Shown here piece after piece: positions 9,631 through 23,780 of a stretch of 34,157 nt of DNA; the first letter of the stretch is position 1; each line of letters starts with the position of its first letter. The translations under genes were made by a program, and so were the position numbers. Source of the stretch: Candidatus Meridianibacter frigidus (GTDB lineage Bacteria; Vulcanimicrobiota; Vulcanimicrobiia; Vulcanimicrobiales; Vulcanimicrobiaceae). The DNA lies in assembly GCA_003243975.1 (NCBI GenBank), contig QHBJ01000028.1, positions 1 to 34,157 on the forward strand, written 5' to 3'. The notes below the pieces were generated by a model that was given only the letters and a program-made list of their open reading frames with translations, was not told the DNA's origin and searched no databases.

Positions 9631-11180
9631 TCTTCGTTCTCACGCCGCAGCAGATGCGCGATGCCGAGCGCCGCGCCATGCAAACGGTTGGCGAGTCTTC
9701 GCTGATGCGGGAGGCAGGGGGGCGCATCGCAGAGGCGATGGCGCGCGAGCCGCTCGATCTCACCAGCATCGTCGCATTCGCCGGCCCTGGGAATAACGGC
9801 GGAGATGCGTTCGCCGTGGCAGCTGAGCTGCGCGCCGCCAATCCCAATATGCGGATCACCGTCTACAATGCCGAAGCAGAGACCGCATCCGACGCGCGTA
9901 AAGATGCGGCCGCGCGCGCCGCGGATTGCGGAGTAGAGATTCGGACGTTTCCTCCAAGCGAAACCGAGATTCGAGCATCGCTCGCGCGGGCGACGTGCAT
10001 CGTTGACGGGCTTTTCGGCACGGGCTCGAGGTTGCCGCTGGCGGAGCCGTACAGCTCCGCCGTCGCGGCGATCAATGCTTGCGGAAAAACAGTGGTGGCC
10101 ATCGATTTGCCCACCGGGATTGATGCGCTTACGGGTACGGCGAGCGACTTCTGCGTGCGTGCCGACGTCACGATCGCGCTTGCCGCACTTAAGCCCGGAT
10201 TGCTGCTCGACCCCGCTCGCGGTTTCGTGGGAACCCTCTACCTGGGCAACATCGGAATCGACCGCGCTGTACTGGAAGGGCAGACGCGAAGCTTCGCGGC
10301 GCTCGACGACCAAGAGTTGCTCTCGATGCTGCCGGCGCGGCCTGCAGATGCCGACAAACGGAGCGCGGGCGCGCCGCTCTTGGTTGCGGGTTCCGCGCAA
10401 TTTCCCGGAGCGGCGGTACTCTGCGCACTCGGTGCGGCGCGCGCCGGAGCCGGCTACGTTACCGTGGCGAGCCCCGCTTCGGCGGCACCCAGCTTGCGCT
10501 TGCATCTAGTCGAGCAAGTCGTTACCCAGATTCCCGAGGACGCAACGGTCGACGATGCGATAAGCGACCTGGTGGAGATTTCCAAGCGATGCACCGCGGT
10601 CGGCATCGGTCCCGGCTTGGGACTGGACGGCCGCACCGGCGAGGTCGTGCGCGGTTTTCTGCGAAAAATTAAACTCCCATTCGTCGCCGATGCCAGCGCA
10701 CTCTTCCACTTCGCCAAGCACTTGGACATTCTGAATAACCCGGGCGCAGTAATTACTCCGCACGCCGGCGAGTTCGCGCGCTTGAGCGGCGGAGGCACGC
10801 TCGAGGAAGAAGACCGCGTCGAACGGTTGCGCGAATTCGTTCATCGCACGCATTGCACCACGCTGCTCAAAGGACGAACGACCCTGATCGACGATGGGAA
10901 CATGGTACACATGAATACGAGTGGCACCGCCGCGTTGGCAACCGCCGGAACCGGCGACGTGCTCACAGGAATGATCGCCACGCTGCTTTCTCAGGGGCTC
11001 GCGCCCGTTGACGCGGCGCGCGCGGCCGCATTTTGGCATGGTCGCGCTGCGCAAATGTGCGGTGCGCGCCGCTTGCGCGGCGTGGTCGCCGGTGATTTGC
11101 CCAATGCCCTCGGCGAAGCACTGGCCCAAGCGGGCACGCGAGAAGAATCCAAGTTGCAACTGATTCTTAGGCGCGAGTAG
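9627..11180 (+). CDS. nnr: bifunctional NAD(P)H-hydrate epimerase / ADP-dependent NAD(P)H-hydrate dehydratase
   Basis: Repairs hydrated NAD(P)H. The N-terminal domain (about 1-215) epimerises R-NAD(P)HX, and the C-terminal domain (about 225-517) dehydrates S-NAD(P)HX using ADP. The epimerase half shows GPGNNGGD (53-60), DGLFGTG and AIDLPTGIDALTG. The dehydratase half shows GAPLLVAGSAQFPGA, GIGPGLG, ITPHAGEFARL, LLKGRTTLI and the nucleotide-binding ATAGTGDVLTGMIA. The fused arrangement and 517-residue length are usual in bacteria. The acpS-nnr pairing with an ATGA overlap is also common. The stop abuts the SRAP gene. Confidence 0.96.
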   Translation: MIFVLTPQQMRDAERRAMQTVGESSLMREAGGRIAEAMAREPLDLTSIVAFAGPGNNGGDAFAVAAELRAANPNMRITVYNAEAETASDARKDAAARAADCGVEIRTFPPSETEIRASLARATCIVDGLFGTGSRLPLAEPYSSAVAAINACGKTVVAIDLPTGIDALTGTASDFCVRADVTIALAALKPGLLLDPARGFVGTLYLGNIGIDRAVLEGQTRSFAALDDQELLSMLPARPADADKRSAGAPLLVAGSAQFPGAAVLCALGAARAGAGYVTVASPASAAPSLRLHLVEQVVTQIPEDATVDDAISDLVEISKRCTAVGIGPGLGLDGRTGEVVRGFLRKIKLPFVADASALFHFAKHLDILNNPGAVITPHAGEFARLSGGGTLEEEDRVERLREFVHRTHCTTLLKGRTTLIDDGNMVHMNTSGTAALATAGTGDVLTGMIATLLSQGLAPVDAARAAAFWHGRAAQMCGARRLRGVVAGDLPNALGEALAQAGTREESKLQLILRRE

Positions 11181-11834
11181 ATGTGTGGGCGCTACTCCCT
11201 AACGCAACGCCTCGAAGTCCTCGAGGAAATCTTTAAAGCGCAGGCGCGTGCGCTCAGACTCAAGCGTGCCGTCTATAACATTGCCCCCAGCCAACCGATT
11301 TTGGCCATCACCCAAGAAGAGCCCGGCGCCATCGAGGAACTCACCTGGGGCATGGAAGTGGGTCGGGAGTCGCAGCCGCCTAGATTGATCGTGAACGCAA
11401 AAGCTGAAACGCTCGAGCAACGTCCACTCTTCGCCGACGCGCTGCAATACCGGCGCTGCGTGATCCTGGCGGATGGGTTCTACGAATGGGAAACGCGCGC
11501 CGGCACGCGCTACCCGCGCTACTACCGCCTGCGCAACGGAAAGCCGTTCGCCTTCGCGGGCGTCTATCAGCAAACGCTCGGCGAAAGCCCCAACCGGCGC
11601 GCGGTCATCATTACTTCAGAAGCGAACGCCCTCGTCTCGCAAACGCACGATCGCATGCCGGTCATCCTGTCCGATCCGAAACAATGGCTGGCCGCAGGGG
11701 ACCCCAAGATACTGAAGCCGTTCCCTTCCGACGCGATGGAATCGTTCCCGGTCGATCCCATCGTCAACGCGCCGGAGAACGACACCGAGGCCTGCATCCG
11801 GCCGTGCCAGCCCAAAGAATTGCCGCTCTTCTGA
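11181..11834 (+). CDS. SRAP domain protein (YedK/HMCES-like abasic-site protein)
   Basis: SRAP proteins form a thiazolidine cross-link with abasic sites in single-stranded DNA, shielding them from cleavage. It is 217 residues starting MCGRYSLT, where Cys2 becomes the N-terminal nucleophile after Met removal. Other active-site residues are visible: Asn72 in IVNAKAET, Glu102 in DGFYEWE and His156 in THDRMPVIL. NIAPSQPI and FAFAGVYQ are further family marks. The ATG begins right after the nnr stop. It ends 6 bp from the small ORF convergent with it, close to ligA and uvrA, which fits a DNA-repair neighbourhood. Confidence 0.95.
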   Translation: MCGRYSLTQRLEVLEEIFKAQARALRLKRAVYNIAPSQPILAITQEEPGAIEELTWGMEVGRESQPPRLIVNAKAETLEQRPLFADALQYRRCVILADGFYEWETRAGTRYPRYYRLRNGKPFAFAGVYQQTLGESPNRRAVIITSEANALVSQTHDRMPVILSDPKQWLAAGDPKILKPFPSDAMESFPVDPIVNAPENDTEACIRPCQPKELPLF

Positions 11835-11840
11835 AAGAAA

Positions 11841-14534
<2,694 letters not shown>

Positions 14535-14537
14535 CGT

Positions 14538-17500
14538 TCAGGCTTCGATTGGGACTCGCTCGCCCTGCGCCAAATCGTCCAGGGCCTGCATATTCTCCGC
14601 CGTCAGGGTCTCGAGCGCTTCCCGGTCGATGTGGTGATGGCCGACCGCGCGTTGGTCTTTCAGAACGTCGGCCAGGTACTCGCCCGTGTAGGAAGTCTTG
14701 ATGCGTGCGACTTCCTCCGGCGTTCCGGTTGCGACGATTTTTCCGCCGCGGTCACCGCCTTCTGGCCCGAGATCGATCAGGTAATCCGCAGTCTTGACCA
14801 CGTCCAGGTTGTGCTCGATCACCAGGACGGTGTTGCCCGTTTTCACCAAGCGCTGCAAAACATCGAGCAAACGGTGAATGTCGGCGAAGTGCAATCCGGT
14901 CGTCGGCTCGTCGAGCACGTAGAACGTGCGACCGGTCGATCGGCGCGAAAGTTCGGTCGCCAGCTTCACGCGCTGCGCCTCGCCGCCGGAGAGTGTGGTG
15001 GCCGGCTGCCCCATCTTGATGTAGCCCAACCCGACGTCGCAGATGGTGCGCAACTTGTTGTGGATGCGTGGGATGGCCGAGAAGAACTCGTTGGCCTCAT
15101 CGACTCGCATCTCGAGTACGTCTGCAATCGTCTTGCCCTTATACTTCACTTCGAGCGTCTGCGCATTGTAACGCTTCCCCTTGCAAACCTCGCACGGAAC
15201 GTACACATCGGGCAGGAAATGCATCTCGATTTTGATGATGCCGTCGCCCGCGCACGCCTCGCAACGGCCGCCCTTCACGTTGAAAGAGAACCGGCCGGGC
15301 GTGTATCCGCGCATTTTGGCATCGGGGACCATCGAGAACAACTCCCGGATTTGGTCGAAGGCGCCCGTGTACGTTGCAGGATTGGAGCGCGGCGTGCGGC
15401 CGATGGGCGATTGGTCGATCACGACCAGCTTGTCGAGCGCATCGGCGCCCTTTACCGTGCCGTAGGTTCCACCGGCGGGTTGATGGTGTAGATGCTGGTT
15501 GAGCGCCTTGATCAAGACGTTGTTGACCAATGTGGACTTTCCGCTGCCGCTCACGCCCGTAACGCAAGCGAAAACGCCGATCGGAAAATCGACGTCCAAA
15601 CCGGCGATGTTGTTCGCCTTGGCATTCTTTACGTACAACCACGCGCGCGGTTTGCGGCGGTGGCGTGGAATCGGAATAAATTGTTTGCCCGCCAAGTACG
15701 CGCCCGTCAGGGACTTTGGGTTGGCCATGATGTCCTCGAGCGATCCGACCGTGAGAATCTCGCCGCCCTCCGCCCCGGCACCCGGGCCGATATCCACGAT
15801 AAGGTCGGCCATCCGCATCGTATCTTCGTCGTGCTCGATGATGATCAGAGTATTGCCTAAATCCCGCAAGGTTTTTAGCGTCGCCAGGAGCCGGTCGTTG
15901 TCGCGTTGGTGCAAACCGATGGACGGCTCGTCCAGAATGTAGAGCACGCCAACCAGCGAGGAACCGATTTGGGTCGCCAGGCGGATGCGCTGCGACTCGC
16001 CACCCGAGAGCGTGGTCGCGGAGCGCGAGAGTGTCAAGTAGTCCAAGCCGACGTTGGAGAGAAAGCCCAGACGCGCGCGAATCTCCTTGAGGATTTGCTG
16101 CGCGATCATCTCCTCGCGCTCGTTCGGTTTGAATTCGTTGATGAACCGTTCGGCGTTCTCCACCGACATGCGAGTAAGCCGGTCGATGTTCATGCCGCCA
16201 ATCGTGACGGCCAGTGCTTCGGGTTTGAGACGGGCGCCTTTGCACTGGGGGCAGATCGAGGCCGACATGTACTTTTCGATGTCTTCCTTCACGTAATCGC
16301 TGCTGGTGTCGCTGTACCGCCGTTCGAGGTTGTTGACCACACCTTCGAAAGTGGCCTTATAGCTCCACGCGTGGCCGCTGCGCGATTCGTACGTAAAACT
16401 TTGCTCCTTCTCCGTTCCGTACAGAATCATATCTACGACGTCTTCCGGCATATCTTCAATCGGCGTCGAAGTTTTGACGCGCCGACTGCGCAACACGCGC
16501 TCCAGCTGCTGCAAATAGTAGGGATTCATCGAAGGAAAGCGCCCGCTGCCCAGCGTCCGGCTCCAGGGAACGATCGCCCCTTGCGCGATGGACTTCGTGC
16601 GATCGGGAATTACTTTCCACGGATCGATTTCCACCTTTTCGCCCAACCCACTGCATCCGGAACACGCGCCGAACGGCGAATTGAAGGAAAACAAGCGCGG
16701 CGCAAGTTCCTCGAACGACAAGCCGCAGTACACGCATGCGAACGCTTCGCTGAACGTGAGCTCGCGCGTGGATTTGCCCGGCTCATCTGCCAGCACCGTC
16801 ACGATGCCGGTCGAAAGGCGCAACGTCGTTTCGATGCTATCCGTAAGGCGTTTCCGTACCTCGGGTTTCATCACTAGCCGGTCGACGATGACCTCGATCG
16901 TGTGCTTGCGCTTCTTGTCGAGCGCAATCTTCTCGCGCAGCTCCTTCTGCTCGCCGTCAACGCGCACGCGAGAGAAGCCCTCTTTCGCGATCTCCTCGAA
17001 GAGCTTGGCGTACTCGCCTTTACGCCCGCGAATGACCGGTGAAAGCAATTGCACGCGCGTGCCCTCAGGAAGTTCCACGATCGAGTCGACGATCTGCTCG
17101 CTGGTTTGCGAGCTGATTTGGCGCCCGCAACTGTAGCAGTGCGGCACGCCGATGCGCGCAAAGAGCAGGCGCAAATAATCGTAGATTTCGGTGACTGTGC
17201 CGACCGTCGAACGCGGATTGCGGGACGTTGATTTCTGATCGATGGAGATGGCCGGCGATAGCCCTTCGATGTAGTCGACGTCCGGCTTCTCCATCTGACC
17301 TAAGAATTGCCGCGCATACGAAGAAAGGGACTCAACGTAGCGGCGCTGGCCCTCCGCATAGATGGTGTCAAAAGCAAGCGACGACTTGCCCGAACCACTC
17401 AACCCCGTCACTACGATTAGCTGATTACGTGGCAGGACGAGATCGATATTCTTAAGGTTGTGTTCGCGCGCGCCCTTGATAACAATGGAGTCAAGCCCGC

Positions 17501-17555
17501 GGGGCTTGGCTCCATTGTCGTGACCGGTGCTTTTAGCGCTTGCCGGAGTTGCCAT
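14538..17555 (-). CDS. uvrA: excinuclease ABC subunit A
   Basis: The damage-sensing ATPase of nucleotide excision repair, working as a dimer with UvrB. It is 1005 residues. The first nucleotide-binding domain has Walker [10 protein letters not shown] from residue 51 and signature [16 protein letters not shown]. The second has [10 protein letters not shown] and [15 protein letters not shown], with [13 protein letters not shown] as Walker B/D-loop. Zinc modules are visible as CVYC...CSGC in the first half and CEAC...CEVC in the second. The first about 20 residues are a low-complexity extension before the conserved [16 protein letters not shown]. The start is ATG at 17555. It follows the six-TM protein gene by 38 bp. 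Confidence 0.98.
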   Translation of the reverse strand: MATPASAKSTGHDNGAKPRGLDSIVIKGAREHNLKNIDLVLPRNQLIVVTGLSGSGKSSLAFDTIYAEGQRRYVESLSSYARQFLGQMEKPDVDYIEGLSPAISIDQKSTSRNPRSTVGTVTEIYDYLRLLFARIGVPHCYSCGRQISSQTSEQIVDSIVELPEGTRVQLLSPVIRGRKGEYAKLFEEIAKEGFSRVRVDGEQKELREKIALDKKRKHTIEVIVDRLVMKPEVRKRLTDSIETTLRLSTGIVTVLADEPGKSTRELTFSEAFACVYCGLSFEELAPRLFSFNSPFGACSGCSGLGEKVEIDPWKVIPDRTKSIAQGAIVPWSRTLGSGRFPSMNPYYLQQLERVLRSRRVKTSTPIEDMPEDVVDMILYGTEKEQSFTYESRSGHAWSYKATFEGVVNNLERRYSDTSSDYVKEDIEKYMSASICPQCKGARLKPEALAVTIGGMNIDRLTRMSVENAERFINEFKPNEREEMIAQQILKEIRARLGFLSNVGLDYLTLSRSATTLSGGESQRIRLATQIGSSLVGVLYILDEPSIGLHQRDNDRLLATLKTLRDLGNTLIIIEHDEDTMRMADLIVDIGPGAGAEGGEILTVGSLEDIMANPKSLTGAYLAGKQFIPIPRHRRKPRAWLYVKNAKANNIAGLDVDFPIGVFACVTGVSGSGKSTLVNNVLIKALNQHLHHQPAGGTYGTVKGADALDKLVVIDQSPIGRTPRSNPATYTGAFDQIRELFSMVPDAKMRGYTPGRFSFNVKGGRCEACAGDGIIKIEMHFLPDVYVPCEVCKGKRYNAQTLEVKYKGKTIADVLEMRVDEANEFFSAIPRIHNKLRTICDVGLGYIKMGQPATTLSGGEAQRVKLATELSRRSTGRTFYVLDEPTTGLHFADIHRLLDVLQRLVKTGNTVLVIEHNLDVVKTADYLIDLGPEGGDRGGKIVATGTPEEVARIKTSYTGEYLADVLKDQRAVGHHHIDREALETLTAENMQALDDLAQGERVPIEA

Positions 17556-17593
17556 TCACAACCATCAACCGTGAAATGGCGCGCGGCGTTGCG

Positions 17594-18385
17594 CTAGAGC
17601 GGCGGTACGGCCGGCGGTGCCGTGAAGGGAGGCTGCGCGGCAACCGCGGGATGGGCGCGGCCGCGCAAGTCGTTGTACTCGCCGACCAGCACCAGCGAGA
17701 AGAAGGCGACGATAACCCCCGAGATCGCGGCCGCGATGATTGGGCCGATGAATGGAACGAAGTGGAAAGCGGCGGCAAGCAGCGTAGCCAAGAATGCCAC
17801 GACACCTAAAAGCACGACGACGATGAGAGTGGTCAGCCACGACGTCTTTGCGACCTCGAATGACTCCTTGAGCGCGTCCATGCCGCTGAATCCGCCGACC
17901 ACCGCAGCGGCAATCGTGTAAATCAAGAAGAAAAACACGACGAGCGAGATCAGGCCGGCCAAACCAAGCGTTACGAGCGTCAAAAGCGAGAGCACGAGCG
18001 AAACGACAATCAACATCAGCATGGCAGAGAGAACGTTCGGGCGCCTCAAAGCATCCATGCCGTCGGAAATCATTGCCTTGCCGGTCTTCCAAGCGGCAGC
18101 GGCCATGCCGGTGGTCATCGTTAGAATCACCACGTTGGCAAGCATGCCGACGAAGGTGGCGATCATGGTTCCGACGACGAGCGACAGACCGAGCATCGAG
18201 TGATAGACAGGGACAGGATATACGCCCGAGGTGTCCATGTAATACGTCGGCGTCACCAGCGCAGCGATCAACCCCGCGATAATGCCGATAATGATGGCGG
18301 GCACGATAATAATCCAATTTGAGGACAAGAGCGTCCAGGAACGCCCGAAGACACTTCCAATGTCTTTGGTTGGGTCAGTTTGCAT
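17594..18385 (-). CDS. six-TM integral membrane protein of unknown function
   Basis: 263 residues with six clear hydrophobic segments at about 24-44, 65-90, 118-140, 142-166, 183-208 and 211-234, and a Pro/Ala-rich C-terminal tail (AQPPFTAPPAVPPL). Amphipathic stretches between helices 2 and 3 (KTGKAMISDGMDALRRP) and before helix 5 (GMDALKESFEVAKTSW) look like an internal repeat of the type seen in bacterial DUF-type membrane domains. No catalytic residues are evident. The start is ATG at 18385 with GGAG about 10 bp upstream. It lies between the HAD and uvrA genes on the same strand. Confidence 0.75.
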   Translation of the reverse strand: MQTDPTKDIGSVFGRSWTLLSSNWIIIVPAIIIGIIAGLIAALVTPTYYMDTSGVYPVPVYHSMLGLSLVVGTMIATFVGMLANVVILTMTTGMAAAAWKTGKAMISDGMDALRRPNVLSAMLMLIVVSLVLSLLTLVTLGLAGLISLVVFFFLIYTIAAAVVGGFSGMDALKESFEVAKTSWLTTLIVVVLLGVVAFLATLLAAAFHFVPFIGPIIAAAISGVIVAFFSLVLVGEYNDLRGRAHPAVAAQPPFTAPPAVPPL

Positions 18386-18430
18386 ACAGCTTAAACTCCA
18401 AGGCAGACCAAGGGCTGAAAGCGGCTTCGG

Positions 18431-19177
18431 TCAGGCGATAAGAGTCCCCTGGGGCAACTCCAAACGCGCGAACGCGCGGCCGACTTCGGCGAGCGTTTCA
18501 ACGGTGATGTCGGGCGGAGGTGCGCCGGGCGGCAAGTGTGCACCGTGGACGTTCATCCAAATGGTATAGAGCCCCGCCTCGATTGCGCCCCGCATGTCCC
18601 GCTCGTACCTGTCGCCTACCATGGCGCTCACGGATGGCGCCTTCTCCAGCTTTGCGCATGCGTGCGCGAAGAGAAGCGGATCGGGCTTGACCATTCCCAC
18701 CTCGTCTGCGATGAAGACCGCATCGAAAAGATCGCCGATCTGTAAAAGCGCGATCTTCTCGCGGTGCGTTTCGGCGAAACCATTGGTCACGAGCCCCAGT
18801 TTAGCCCCGGCCGCCCGCAGCTTGCGCAACAGATCGACGGCGCCTGGAAACATCTTGAGATACTTCGCCCGGTAGCGGTTGTATTTGTGCGCGGAACGCT
18901 CGGCTAGGGGCTCGTCGTCAATGCCGACGGAGTGCAGCGCCGCAACCCACATCTCTCTTCGAACCAGCCCCAACTTCGTTTTCAGCGCGGCAGCGTCTAA
19001 ACGGGTCCAAAAACCTTCGGCCTGCGCTACGTAGGCCGCCTTTAGCGCCAATGCATCGATGTTGTGCTCGGCCGCAACTTCGCGCGCCACTTCTTCGGCC
19101 GCGCTTTGGTATGCCAGCGTATCGTCGTGTAAGGTGTCGTCCAAATCGAACAGGACCGCCTCGATGCACCGCTTCAC
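18431..19177 (-). CDS. HAD superfamily hydrolase
   Basis: A haloacid-dehalogenase-type phosphatase, 248 residues. Motif I is VLFDLDDTL (nucleophile Asp11, acid/base Asp13). Motif II is LGLVTNG. Motif III is the lysine in GMVKPDPLLF. Motif IV is MVGDRYERD. The roughly 85-residue helical cap between motifs I and II makes it a C1 (subfamily IA) member like YjjG/Gph phosphatases. The substrate cannot be read from sequence; nucleotide or sugar phosphates are plausible. The start is GTG at 19177, abutting the mannosidase stop, so translation is coupled to that gene. Confidence 0.88.
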   Translation of the reverse strand: MKRCIEAVLFDLDDTLHDDTLAYQSAAEEVAREVAAEHNIDALALKAAYVAQAEGFWTRLDAAALKTKLGLVRREMWVAALHSVGIDDEPLAERSAHKYNRYRAKYLKMFPGAVDLLRKLRAAGAKLGLVTNGFAETHREKIALLQIGDLFDAVFIADEVGMVKPDPLLFAHACAKLEKAPSVSAMVGDRYERDMRGAIEAGLYTIWMNVHGAHLPPGAPPPDITVETLAEVGRAFARLELPQGTLIA

Positions 19178-21628
19178 CTAGAAACGCACGCGCAAAGAGC
19201 GCAGGCCCAAAGACGGAATTTCAACCCGCACGGATTCTCCTGAAATCTCGCACGCACCGGCAGCGGGGCGTTCCAAAGCGTCCACGAGCCCGGCACTTCT
19301 CATGCGCGCGCCACATTGCAGATGTACTTGGGCAGGGGCACCGTCGCACTCGCGCAAGCGCATGACCACGCCGTCGCCGTCGCAGGCCGGTTTGCACGCG
19401 ACGACGATGACTGCGGGGTGGGACGGGCGGAAGAGCCTCACCCGCGGCTCAAGCGCGAATCGCTCCCATAATGCCTCAACCTCACTCACGGAAAACTTCG
19501 TCAACGGTACAAATGCGTACTCGATGCGGTGCTCGCCCACGTCCGCGTCGCGCTGCGGCCACATCGGCGCGCGCAACAGCGAATGCCCCAGGCGTAAACC
19601 CTTATCTGCGACCTTACCGCTCCAGCCGTAGGTATCGCGCGCAAGGATCGCAAGCCCACCGCTGCCCGCACTCGCGGCGGCAAACCGTTGGCCGGGAACT
19701 TCGAATTGCGCCTGTTCCGCCGGCGTTTCATTTGCAGTACTCCGCGCGACCGTTCCGTGCGGCGTTCCGTAACGCACCTCCGGAGCGGCAAAGCTTAGTA
19801 GATTCTCGACCCGAAGCAGCGTGTGGCGCTCACGCCAATCGCAATGCAAGGCAACGCGCAAAAACGGCTCGCCTTCCAGCAGGTGAATCCGCATGGAGAA
19901 GCTCGAGCGCTTCCAGGTGAAGGGCACGATGAGCGCCCCGTCCTTTATTGAGGGAGGCCCCGGTTGCGGCCGCCAAGCCGTCTTCGAGTATCCGCTGTCG
20001 ATATTCCAGGCTTCCCACTTGCGGGGGCGATCCTCGTAGAGCCTCAGAGCGTTGGCCTCGGAAACGACATTAGCGCGCGCGGAAAGCGCCAAATGCTCGA
20101 GCGTTCCGTCGGGGTGCACACGCGCTTCGATGAGTCCGTTGGCAAGCGCGAAGTTGCCGTTCGCATCTTGAACCGGTTGGCAAAGCGGCGCCGGCGGCCG
20201 AGCTCGCCCACGGGGGAGAACCGCCCGCGTGCTCGTGCGAATCCGGTCGACCAGGCGCTGCGCGCGATCGTATTCACGATGAACATCTTCATACACGCCG
20301 CCGATCGATGTGCCCGGCAATACGTCGTGAAATTGATTGCGCAGCACGATCGTCCAAGCCTCGTGCAGCATCTGATTCCAGGAGGACGTGAGTTCGCGCG
20401 GCGTTTTGATGGCCATGCACCAAGCGACGGTCTCTTCAACCGCGAGAAGATCACGCTCCAGCGCCGCATTGCGCGACTTCGCATCGTGGTGGCTGGTGTA
20501 GACTCCGCGATGGTACTCCAGATAGAGTTCGTCCCGGTGAACCGGCAGCTTGTCGCGATCGAGCGTAGCGAACCAATCCACAGGTCGCGTCCAGGTACCA
20601 ACGGACTGCGCATCCGCAATCATCGCTTCGGTTACGCCGCCTCCGCCATCACCGTAGCCTGCCACGACGGGTTCATTGCGCGCTTTCGCCCGCGCCACTC
20701 GCGCCGGCGTCGGTGCTCCGTCGTACGAATCCAAGAGCGCTGCAAGCACCTCGCTCCCATCGGGTCCGCGCCAGCGAAACTGCGGATTTGGAAACCGCGT
20801 AGTGTCGTTCCACTGCAGCTTCGTGGTCGCGAAGTAGGGGATGCCGGCGTGCTCGAGGAGCGTCGGCAGCGTGTTGGCAAACCCGAATGAATCCGGCAGC
20901 CACGCAACCTGCGGTGCTTGGTTGAAGTGTTCGCGCGTAAATTGATGCGCGTGCAGCATCTGCCGCAACAGGGACTCACCGGAGGGAAGATTGCAGTCCG
21001 GTTCGACCCACAACGCCGCGATGGATGCGTCAAAGCGGCCTTCTTGCACCAGGGGCCGTAGCCGCTCGAAGAACTGCGGATCGGCGGAGCGCACGAATTC
21101 GTAGAGCTGCGGCTGGCTCTGCGAAAAGACGAAGGCGCGATACTCTCGCAGCAAGTTGGCAGCAATGGCGAACGTTCGCTGGGCCTTGCGCTGCGCTTCA
21201 GCATACGTCCACAACCAAGCCACGTCTAAATGCGCGTGGCCGAACAGTGGGTACCCCGGCGTGGCCGTTCCAGGCAGCGGATCGGGCGCGGCGCACAAGC
21301 CGATCGCTCGCGCGGGACGCTGCGAAGCGAACAGATTCAACAGCCACCATTGCAGGCCGTTGCCGGAGGGAAGGCCGCTGGTGGGCAAGGAGCGTTCTTC
21401 GACTTCGAGAGTAACGTGCGAATCGGGGGCAATGCTGCAGACTGCGTCACCGTGTTCCCGGTCGAAGGCTGCCAACGCTGCGCCGTTAATGCGCAACAAC
21501 GCACCGGTGCGCGTAGGGTACGATATCTTCAAGACTTCCTGCAACCCCGTCGGGATTACGCCACGCAAGCGAACGATGCCGCCGCTTTCCGATTCGACGG
21601 TCAGTGCAAGACGCCGGCTAGCTGCCAA
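19178..21628 (-). CDS. alpha-mannosidase-like glycoside hydrolase (GH38)
   Basis: A retaining alpha-mannosidase of family 38, 816 residues. The zinc motif is in [18 protein letters not shown] (His133, Asp135). [11 protein letters not shown] and [15 protein letters not shown] are family blocks. The nucleophile region [15 protein letters not shown] holds Asp246, and [18 protein letters not shown] supplies a later histidine. The C-terminal beta-sandwich follows. No signal peptide is seen, so the enzyme is probably cytoplasmic, acting on imported or internal mannosides. The start is TTG at 21628, overlapping the uvrB stop by 11 bp; a later start is possible because the first about 125 residues are weakly conserved. 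It is an unusual resident of a repair-gene run. Confidence 0.9.
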   Translation of the reverse strand: MAASRRLALTVESESGGIVRLRGVIPTGLQEVLKISYPTRTGALLRINGAALAAFDREHGDAVCSIAPDSHVTLEVEERSLPTSGLPSGNGLQWWLLNLFASQRPARAIGLCAAPDPLPGTATPGYPLFGHAHLDVAWLWTYAEAQRKAQRTFAIAANLLREYRAFVFSQSQPQLYEFVRSADPQFFERLRPLVQEGRFDASIAALWVEPDCNLPSGESLLRQMLHAHQFTREHFNQAPQVAWLPDSFGFANTLPTLLEHAGIPYFATTKLQWNDTTRFPNPQFRWRGPDGSEVLAALLDSYDGAPTPARVARAKARNEPVVAGYGDGGGGVTEAMIADAQSVGTWTRPVDWFATLDRDKLPVHRDELYLEYHRGVYTSHHDAKSRNAALERDLLAVEETVAWCMAIKTPRELTSSWNQMLHEAWTIVLRNQFHDVLPGTSIGGVYEDVHREYDRAQRLVDRIRTSTRAVLPRGRARPPAPLCQPVQDANGNFALANGLIEARVHPDGTLEHLALSARANVVSEANALRLYEDRPRKWEAWNIDSGYSKTAWRPQPGPPSIKDGALIVPFTWKRSSFSMRIHLLEGEPFLRVALHCDWRERHTLLRVENLLSFAAPEVRYGTPHGTVARSTANETPAEQAQFEVPGQRFAAASAGSGGLAILARDTYGWSGKVADKGLRLGHSLLRAPMWPQRDADVGEHRIEYAFVPLTKFSVSEVEALWERFALEPRVRLFRPSHPAVIVVACKPACDGDGVVMRLRECDGAPAQVHLQCGARMRSAGLVDALERPAAGACEISGESVRVEIPSLGLRSLRVRF

Positions 21629-23663
21629 CGAGTTCTTTTAGCGCTTTCTCGAAGATCTTCGGCGCGCGGCCCTGGAAGAGTACTGATTCGTTGCCGCCAA
21701 TTTGTTTGCGCAATTCAAGCAGCTCGTCGCGCAAAGCGGCCGCCTTTTCAAACTCCAGATTGGCGGCGCACTCGCGCATCTTGCGCTCGATATCTTCGGA
21801 CATCTTCATCGCAACCGCACGCGGGATTTTTTCGGCCCGGATCGCGGCTGCTCGATCTTCGGTTGCGCCCAGGGTCGCCAAGATATCGCGAATTTCTTTA
21901 CGGACCGAGCGTGGCTCGATGCCGTGCTCCGCATTGTATGCCAACTGCCGTTCGCGCCGCCGGCGCGTTTCGCCGATTGCGCGCGCCATGGACTCGGTGA
22001 CGCTGTCGGCATACATCAGCACCTTGCCTTCCACGTTGCGCGCGGCGCGGCCAATGGTTTGAATGAGCGACGTGCCGCTGCGCAGATACCCCTCTTTGTC
22101 GGCATCCAAAATGCCGACCAGCGAAACCTCGGGTAGGTCTAGGCCTTCGCGTAAGAGATTGATGCCCACCAGCACGTCGAAGACGCCGAGGCGCAGGTCG
22201 CGCAGGATCGCAATGCGCTCGAGCGTGTCTACTTCGCTGTGCAGATAGCGCACTTTAAAGCCCATCTCCAGCAAGAAGTCGGTAAGGTCTTCGGCCATCT
22301 TCTTGGTAAGCGTCGTGACGAGCACGCGCTCTTTGCGCTGCGAGCGCACCCGGATCTGCTCCATGAGATCGTCCACTTGGTTTCTGGTGGGGCGAACCTC
22401 GACTTCAGGATCCACCAAGCCGGTCGGACGAATGATCATTTCGACCACCTGCTGCGATCGTCCAACTTCATACGTTCCCGGTGTGGCTGAAACGTAGATC
22501 GCTTGATTGATGTGCCTGTCGAACTCCTCGTAGGTCAGCGGGCGATTGTCCAGCGCACTTGGCAACCGGAATCCGTGCTCCACCAGCGACTCCTTGCGGG
22601 ACTTGTCGCCCCCGTACATGCCATGCACCTGCGGCAGCGAAACGTGCGACTCATCGACGAACAGCAGCCAGTCGTCCGGAAAGAAATCGATCAGACACGA
22701 CGGCGTCGAGCCGGTCTCGCGTCCCGTAAGGTGCCGCGAGTAATTTTCGATGCCGTTGCAATAGCCGACCTCGCGCAACATGTCCAGATCATACCGCGTG
22801 CGCATCTCCAGGCGTTGTGCCTCGAGCAGCTTGCCCTGCGATTTGAACAAGGCCAGGCGCTCCGCAAGTTCCTCTTCGATGGCAACTATAGCCCGGCGTA
22901 ACTTTTCATCCGGCGTGATAAAGTGTTTGGCCGGAAAGATGGTGAGCGAGTCTTTGGATTCTACGTACTCTCCGGTAAGGATGTTGACCACATTGATCGC
23001 TTCGATCCGGTCGCCGAAGAACTCGAGGCGATGCACCAGCTCTTCCTCGACGCCCACGTACTCCAAAGTATCGCCGCGCACGCGAAACGTGCCTCGCACC
23101 AAGTTGAGGTCGTTGCGGCGGTACTGCATGTCGACGAGCTTGCGCAAGAACTGGTCGCGGTCGATTTCGTCCCCAATAGCGATCCGCTGCGAGAGCTCCA
23201 TGTAATCTGAGGGCGACCCCAAACCGTAGATGCACGATACGGACGCGACGATCAGCGTGTCTTTGCGGGTGAGCAGCGCCTGCGTCGCGGAATGCCGAAG
23301 CCGCTCAATCTCATCGTTGACCGAGCTGTCTTTCTCGATGTACGTATCGGTGTGGGCGATGTACGCTTCGGGCTGATAGTAATCGAAGTAAGAAACGAAG
23401 TACTCGACGGCGTTCTTCGGAAAGAAATCGCGAAACTCGGCACACAACTGGGCGGCTAGCGTCTTGTTGTGGCAGAGCACCAGGGTCGGCTTCTGCACCA
23501 GCTCGACGACGCGCGCCATCGCCAGCGTCTTGCCGCTGCCGGTGACGCCCAAAAGGGTTTGATACTTGTCGCCACCGCGCACGCCCTTGGCCAACGCATC
23601 GGTGGCCCGCGGTTGGTCCCCCGCCAGCGCATAGGGCGCGACGAGTTTGAATTGGTTTGCCAT
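21618..23663 (-). CDS. uvrB: excinuclease ABC subunit B
   Basis: The damage-verifying helicase-like subunit of nucleotide excision repair. It is 681 residues. Walker A is GVTGSGKT (39-46). The beta-hairpin region is [16 protein letters not shown], and helicase motif II is [13 protein letters not shown]. Motifs V/VI are [15 protein letters not shown] and QTIGRAARN. The C-terminal UVR/UvrC-binding motif is [23 protein letters not shown]. The start is ATG at 23663. No Shine-Dalgarno is visible; a TATTAA box lies 9 bp upstream. It leads the minus-strand unit that continues into the mannosidase. Confidence 0.98.
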   Translation of the reverse strand: MANQFKLVAPYALAGDQPRATDALAKGVRGGDKYQTLLGVTGSGKTLAMARVVELVQKPTLVLCHNKTLAAQLCAEFRDFFPKNAVEYFVSYFDYYQPEAYIAHTDTYIEKDSSVNDEIERLRHSATQALLTRKDTLIVASVSCIYGLGSPSDYMELSQRIAIGDEIDRDQFLRKLVDMQYRRNDLNLVRGTFRVRGDTLEYVGVEEELVHRLEFFGDRIEAINVVNILTGEYVESKDSLTIFPAKHFITPDEKLRRAIVAIEEELAERLALFKSQGKLLEAQRLEMRTRYDLDMLREVGYCNGIENYSRHLTGRETGSTPSCLIDFFPDDWLLFVDESHVSLPQVHGMYGGDKSRKESLVEHGFRLPSALDNRPLTYEEFDRHINQAIYVSATPGTYEVGRSQQVVEMIIRPTGLVDPEVEVRPTRNQVDDLMEQIRVRSQRKERVLVTTLTKKMAEDLTDFLLEMGFKVRYLHSEVDTLERIAILRDLRLGVFDVLVGINLLREGLDLPEVSLVGILDADKEGYLRSGTSLIQTIGRAARNVEGKVLMYADSVTESMARAIGETRRRRERQLAYNAEHGIEPRSVRKEIRDILATLGATEDRAAAIRAEKIPRAVAMKMSEDIERKMRECAANLEFEKAAALRDELLELRKQIGGNESVLFQGRAPKIFEKALKELVGS

Positions 23664-23770
23664 TGCTACCGTTTAATACCCGGCTGCCCGGCGGCTCGTT
23701 GCAGTGAGGACTCGTCGGACAACTTCTGGAAAAGCATTCCCGTAATGTATCCTACATATGGGGAAAAATT
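23664..23770. other. divergent intergenic region between uvrB and a small membrane-protein gene
   Basis: About 110 bp, the most AT-rich stretch of the window, especially 23731-23785. It must hold the uvrB promoter and probably one for the plus-strand membrane protein. On the minus strand TATTAA (plus-strand TTAATA, 23673-23678) ends 9 bp before the uvrB ATG and is a candidate -10. I looked for an SOS-type palindrome (GAAC-N4-GTTC or CTG-N10-CAG) and did not see one. Confidence 0.4.
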
Positions 23771-23780
23771 TTGATTTCTA

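Noticed and set aside
9372-10505. 377-codon minus-strand frame opposite acpS and nnr
   Set aside because: Antisense to two well-conserved genes with no recognisable domain.
15139-16245. 368-codon second frame inside uvrA on the minus strand
   Set aside because: It overlaps the UvrA frame in a region where UvrA motifs are intact; the composition is Arg/Pro-rich shadow sequence.
23664-23780. LexA/SOS operator upstream of uvrB
   Set aside because: No palindrome of the common LexA types was visible; lineage-specific boxes cannot be ruled out by eye.
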